Source: Diadophis punctatus similis
Taxonomy: Eukaryota; Chordata; Lepidosauria; Squamata; Dipsadidae
Reading direction: 5' to 3'
Length of the DNA: 64,000 bases
Assembly (NCBI GenBank): GCA_023053685.1
Contig: JALIGW010000062.1
Coordinates: 2,282,604 to 2,346,603 of the forward strand
Numbering within the stretch: position 1 is the first letter of the stretch; every line of letters starts with the position of its first letter. The position numbers and the translations under genes are program-made. The notes under the pieces were generated by a model. That model was not told where the DNA came from and made no database searches. It was given only the letters and a program-made list of their open reading frames with translations. Below, piece after piece: positions 62,361 through 64,000 of this stretch.

Positions 62361-63014
62361 GTTTGCTCTCATTTTATGTCCCCGTGGCTTGCCCTGTTAG
62401 TGTGGGTGGAATTGGTCTTGGTGGTTCTTGCCGGTTCTTTGTTGTTTATTGTTAGCTGGTTTGTCCGAGTGGGGGTTCCATCGCAGTGCATTGAATTTAA
62501 TGTTTCCCTCCTATAAATAAGCCGGAGGTGCAGTGGAGGCTTTGCGTCTCTGGAGGTCTCTGCTACTACGCTGGTTTGTGGAAGGGAGTTTTGGTTTTTG
62601 AATCACAGGAAAGCAGAAGGAGCTACGTTGGTTCATATGCTACAGGCACCTTCTTCATGAGGATGTCTAAGCTTATTCCATGGAAGTGTGCAAAAAGTTC
62701 CACTAAGAAGAAAAACCACCACTTAGGCTTTTTTAAAAAACAGCTCAGCCGGCTGAATGGCTTTCTAAAATCACAGTCTTTGTAATTACTTGCCTTCCCC
62801 AGCAACAGGTTGTGGAAGGAACTTGGAGTAAATCACCTGATTCCCTACGGTTGTTTTGGACTACAGCTCCCATGACCCCTAGTCACAAGAGTCAGAGATG
62901 CTGAAAACCTTAATTGCCAGGAGGGCAGCGTGCAAAACTCAGGTCCTAAGCAGCGTGTCAAAGAGTGGCAGACGGAAGTGGTCGGGTTTGCCAACTCCCA
63001 AGGTAGAAGGAGCC

Positions 63015-63691
63015 TGTTGTGCCTTGGCCGCGTCCGGCGCCGAGTCTGGAGGATCCGGAGGACGCGGAGCCGCTCATGGTGCAGCAGTACCAGCCTATGT
63101 GCCTGGCACCAGAGACGGCTGGTGATGAGGACTCGGTGCCAGAGCAGGACGATCTCCCAGGACCTTCTGCACCTGCGCAGCAGAGTTCTTCATCAGGAGA
63201 TGAAGAACTCATGCTGAATGCCAGAGCACGCAGAGCAGCCAGAAGACAGGACTGGCTGAGTAAGCGTCGGTCCAATAGGAGGAAGCAGTGAGGGCTAATT
63301 GGGCCACGCCCTTCAGTGGCTATATTAGGCCATGGTAATTAGTGCTCATTGCTGAGAACAACAATTCACTGACCGCAGCATATCCAGAGTTTCGTTTCTA
63401 CGTCTGTTTGGGAATCTTATCACCAGCTTCTGCCAGCTTTATTCCGGGAAGCCAGCCAAGTTGTTCAGATAAGAATTAATGAGTCTTGCTTTGAACTTTT
63501 GTCTGTGTGCTATTTAACCCTCACGTAATCCAAAGCACCTTATTCCTGAAGACTTTCCGTTTGTGTTGTTTTGGACTTCTAAACCCTCTGAGTTTTACTA
63601 AGAAACTTTATTAGTAAAAGGAACCTTTTTGTTTGCCTCCCAACGACTGTGTGTGTGTGTTTCTGGGAGGTTGCGGTGCTGGGTCACAACA
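63015..63691 (+). mobile_element. Solo LTR (677 bp) with 5-bp target duplication
   Basis: It starts TGTTGTG and ends CACAACA, a 7-bp terminal inverted repeat. The flanking 5-mers are identical (GAGCC at 63010-63014 and 63692-63696). A TATA-like CTATATTAG lies near 63320. There is no internal retroelement sequence on either side, so this is a recombination-derived solo LTR in the presumed BRD3 intron. The family (Gypsy-type or endogenous retrovirus) cannot be decided from the LTR alone. Confidence 0.8.
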
Positions 63692-64000
63692 GAGCCCCTG
63701 GATAGAGGAGAGCCATTGGGGAGGGGGAACGGAGGTGGGCACAGCAGTGGCGCCCGCGGGATTTAAGTGCTGCCTTATAACAGAGAAGCTTCTGGAATTC
63801 AGAACTCAGCTGCCTCTGAAAGTTTAATTGAGGAGCCGAAATAAAATGGTGCTTTGTGCCTGCTAGACCCCCTCATTATTTGGAGAATGCTTGACCTTTA
63901 TGCTTTATCTCTTACTTGATTTATTTAGTAAAAAATTCTGGGGAGAATTGCAGCAATTTTTCTGTCATTCAGGCTTATTGTTCCTGACAAATATGAAAAC

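Overview
The window is a stretch of vertebrate nuclear DNA, almost certainly from a squamate and most likely an advanced snake. Coding exons are short and separated by introns with GT/AG boundaries. The repeats are those of squamates: tRNA-derived SINEs ending in a 'ctattgctattgct' tail, CR1/L3 and L2-like LINE remnants, hAT and Tc1/mariner elements, and a CR1-L3 3' end that runs into (ATTCT)n (about 45225-45642), a combination described as characteristic of snakes. The species cannot be named from the sequence.

Three genes are firmly supported. (1) WDR5 lies on the minus strand. All 13 coding exons (54101 down to 37066) plus one upstream non-coding exon in a CpG island can be placed, and they give exactly 334 codons. 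(2) A U6atac minor-spliceosome snRNA gene (RNU6ATAC) lies at 34273-34396 on the plus strand, tail-to-tail with WDR5, with PSE, TATA, distal element and T-run terminator at the expected spacing. (3) A three-exon gene for a Ly6/uPAR three-finger, probably GPI-anchored protein (134 aa) lies on the minus strand from 31684 to 26526. At the right edge, a second strong CpG island (about 58350-59600) with two ZNF143-like sites and a splice donor is probably the promoter and first exon of BRD3, which is the neighbour of WDR5 in other vertebrates; no BRD3 coding exon is reached.

Layout: 1-26300 holds no supportable gene. It is repeat-rich intergenic DNA with CR1, L2 and SINE copies, several hAT elements with exact 8-bp target duplications (one a 339-bp near-perfect palindrome, one expanded to 1.6 kb by a polypurine satellite), long CT/CA and GTT/CTT microsatellites, and an orphan CpG-rich patch near 8.0-8.3 kb. 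26340-31700 is the Ly6 gene. 31000-34050 is CpG-rich and includes a possible solo LTR. 34207-34396 is U6atac and its core promoter. 36240-55100 is WDR5, whose introns carry a broken Tc1 transposon (52063-53648), a TA-flanked non-autonomous element with a nested hAT palindrome (43502-44478), the CR1-L3 tail and CR1 fragments. 58350-64000 is the presumed BRD3 promoter and first intron, with a Penelope-like fragment, a hAT element and a solo LTR with a 5-bp target duplication.

The genes do not form an operon or a known system. WDR5 is a chromatin scaffold, U6atac acts in U12-type splicing, and the Ly6 protein is a cell-surface three-finger protein. The U6atac gene, its promoter and the Ly6 gene are the observations most worth follow-up. 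Most of the rest is transposon archaeology, with several insertions that can be proved by their target duplications.
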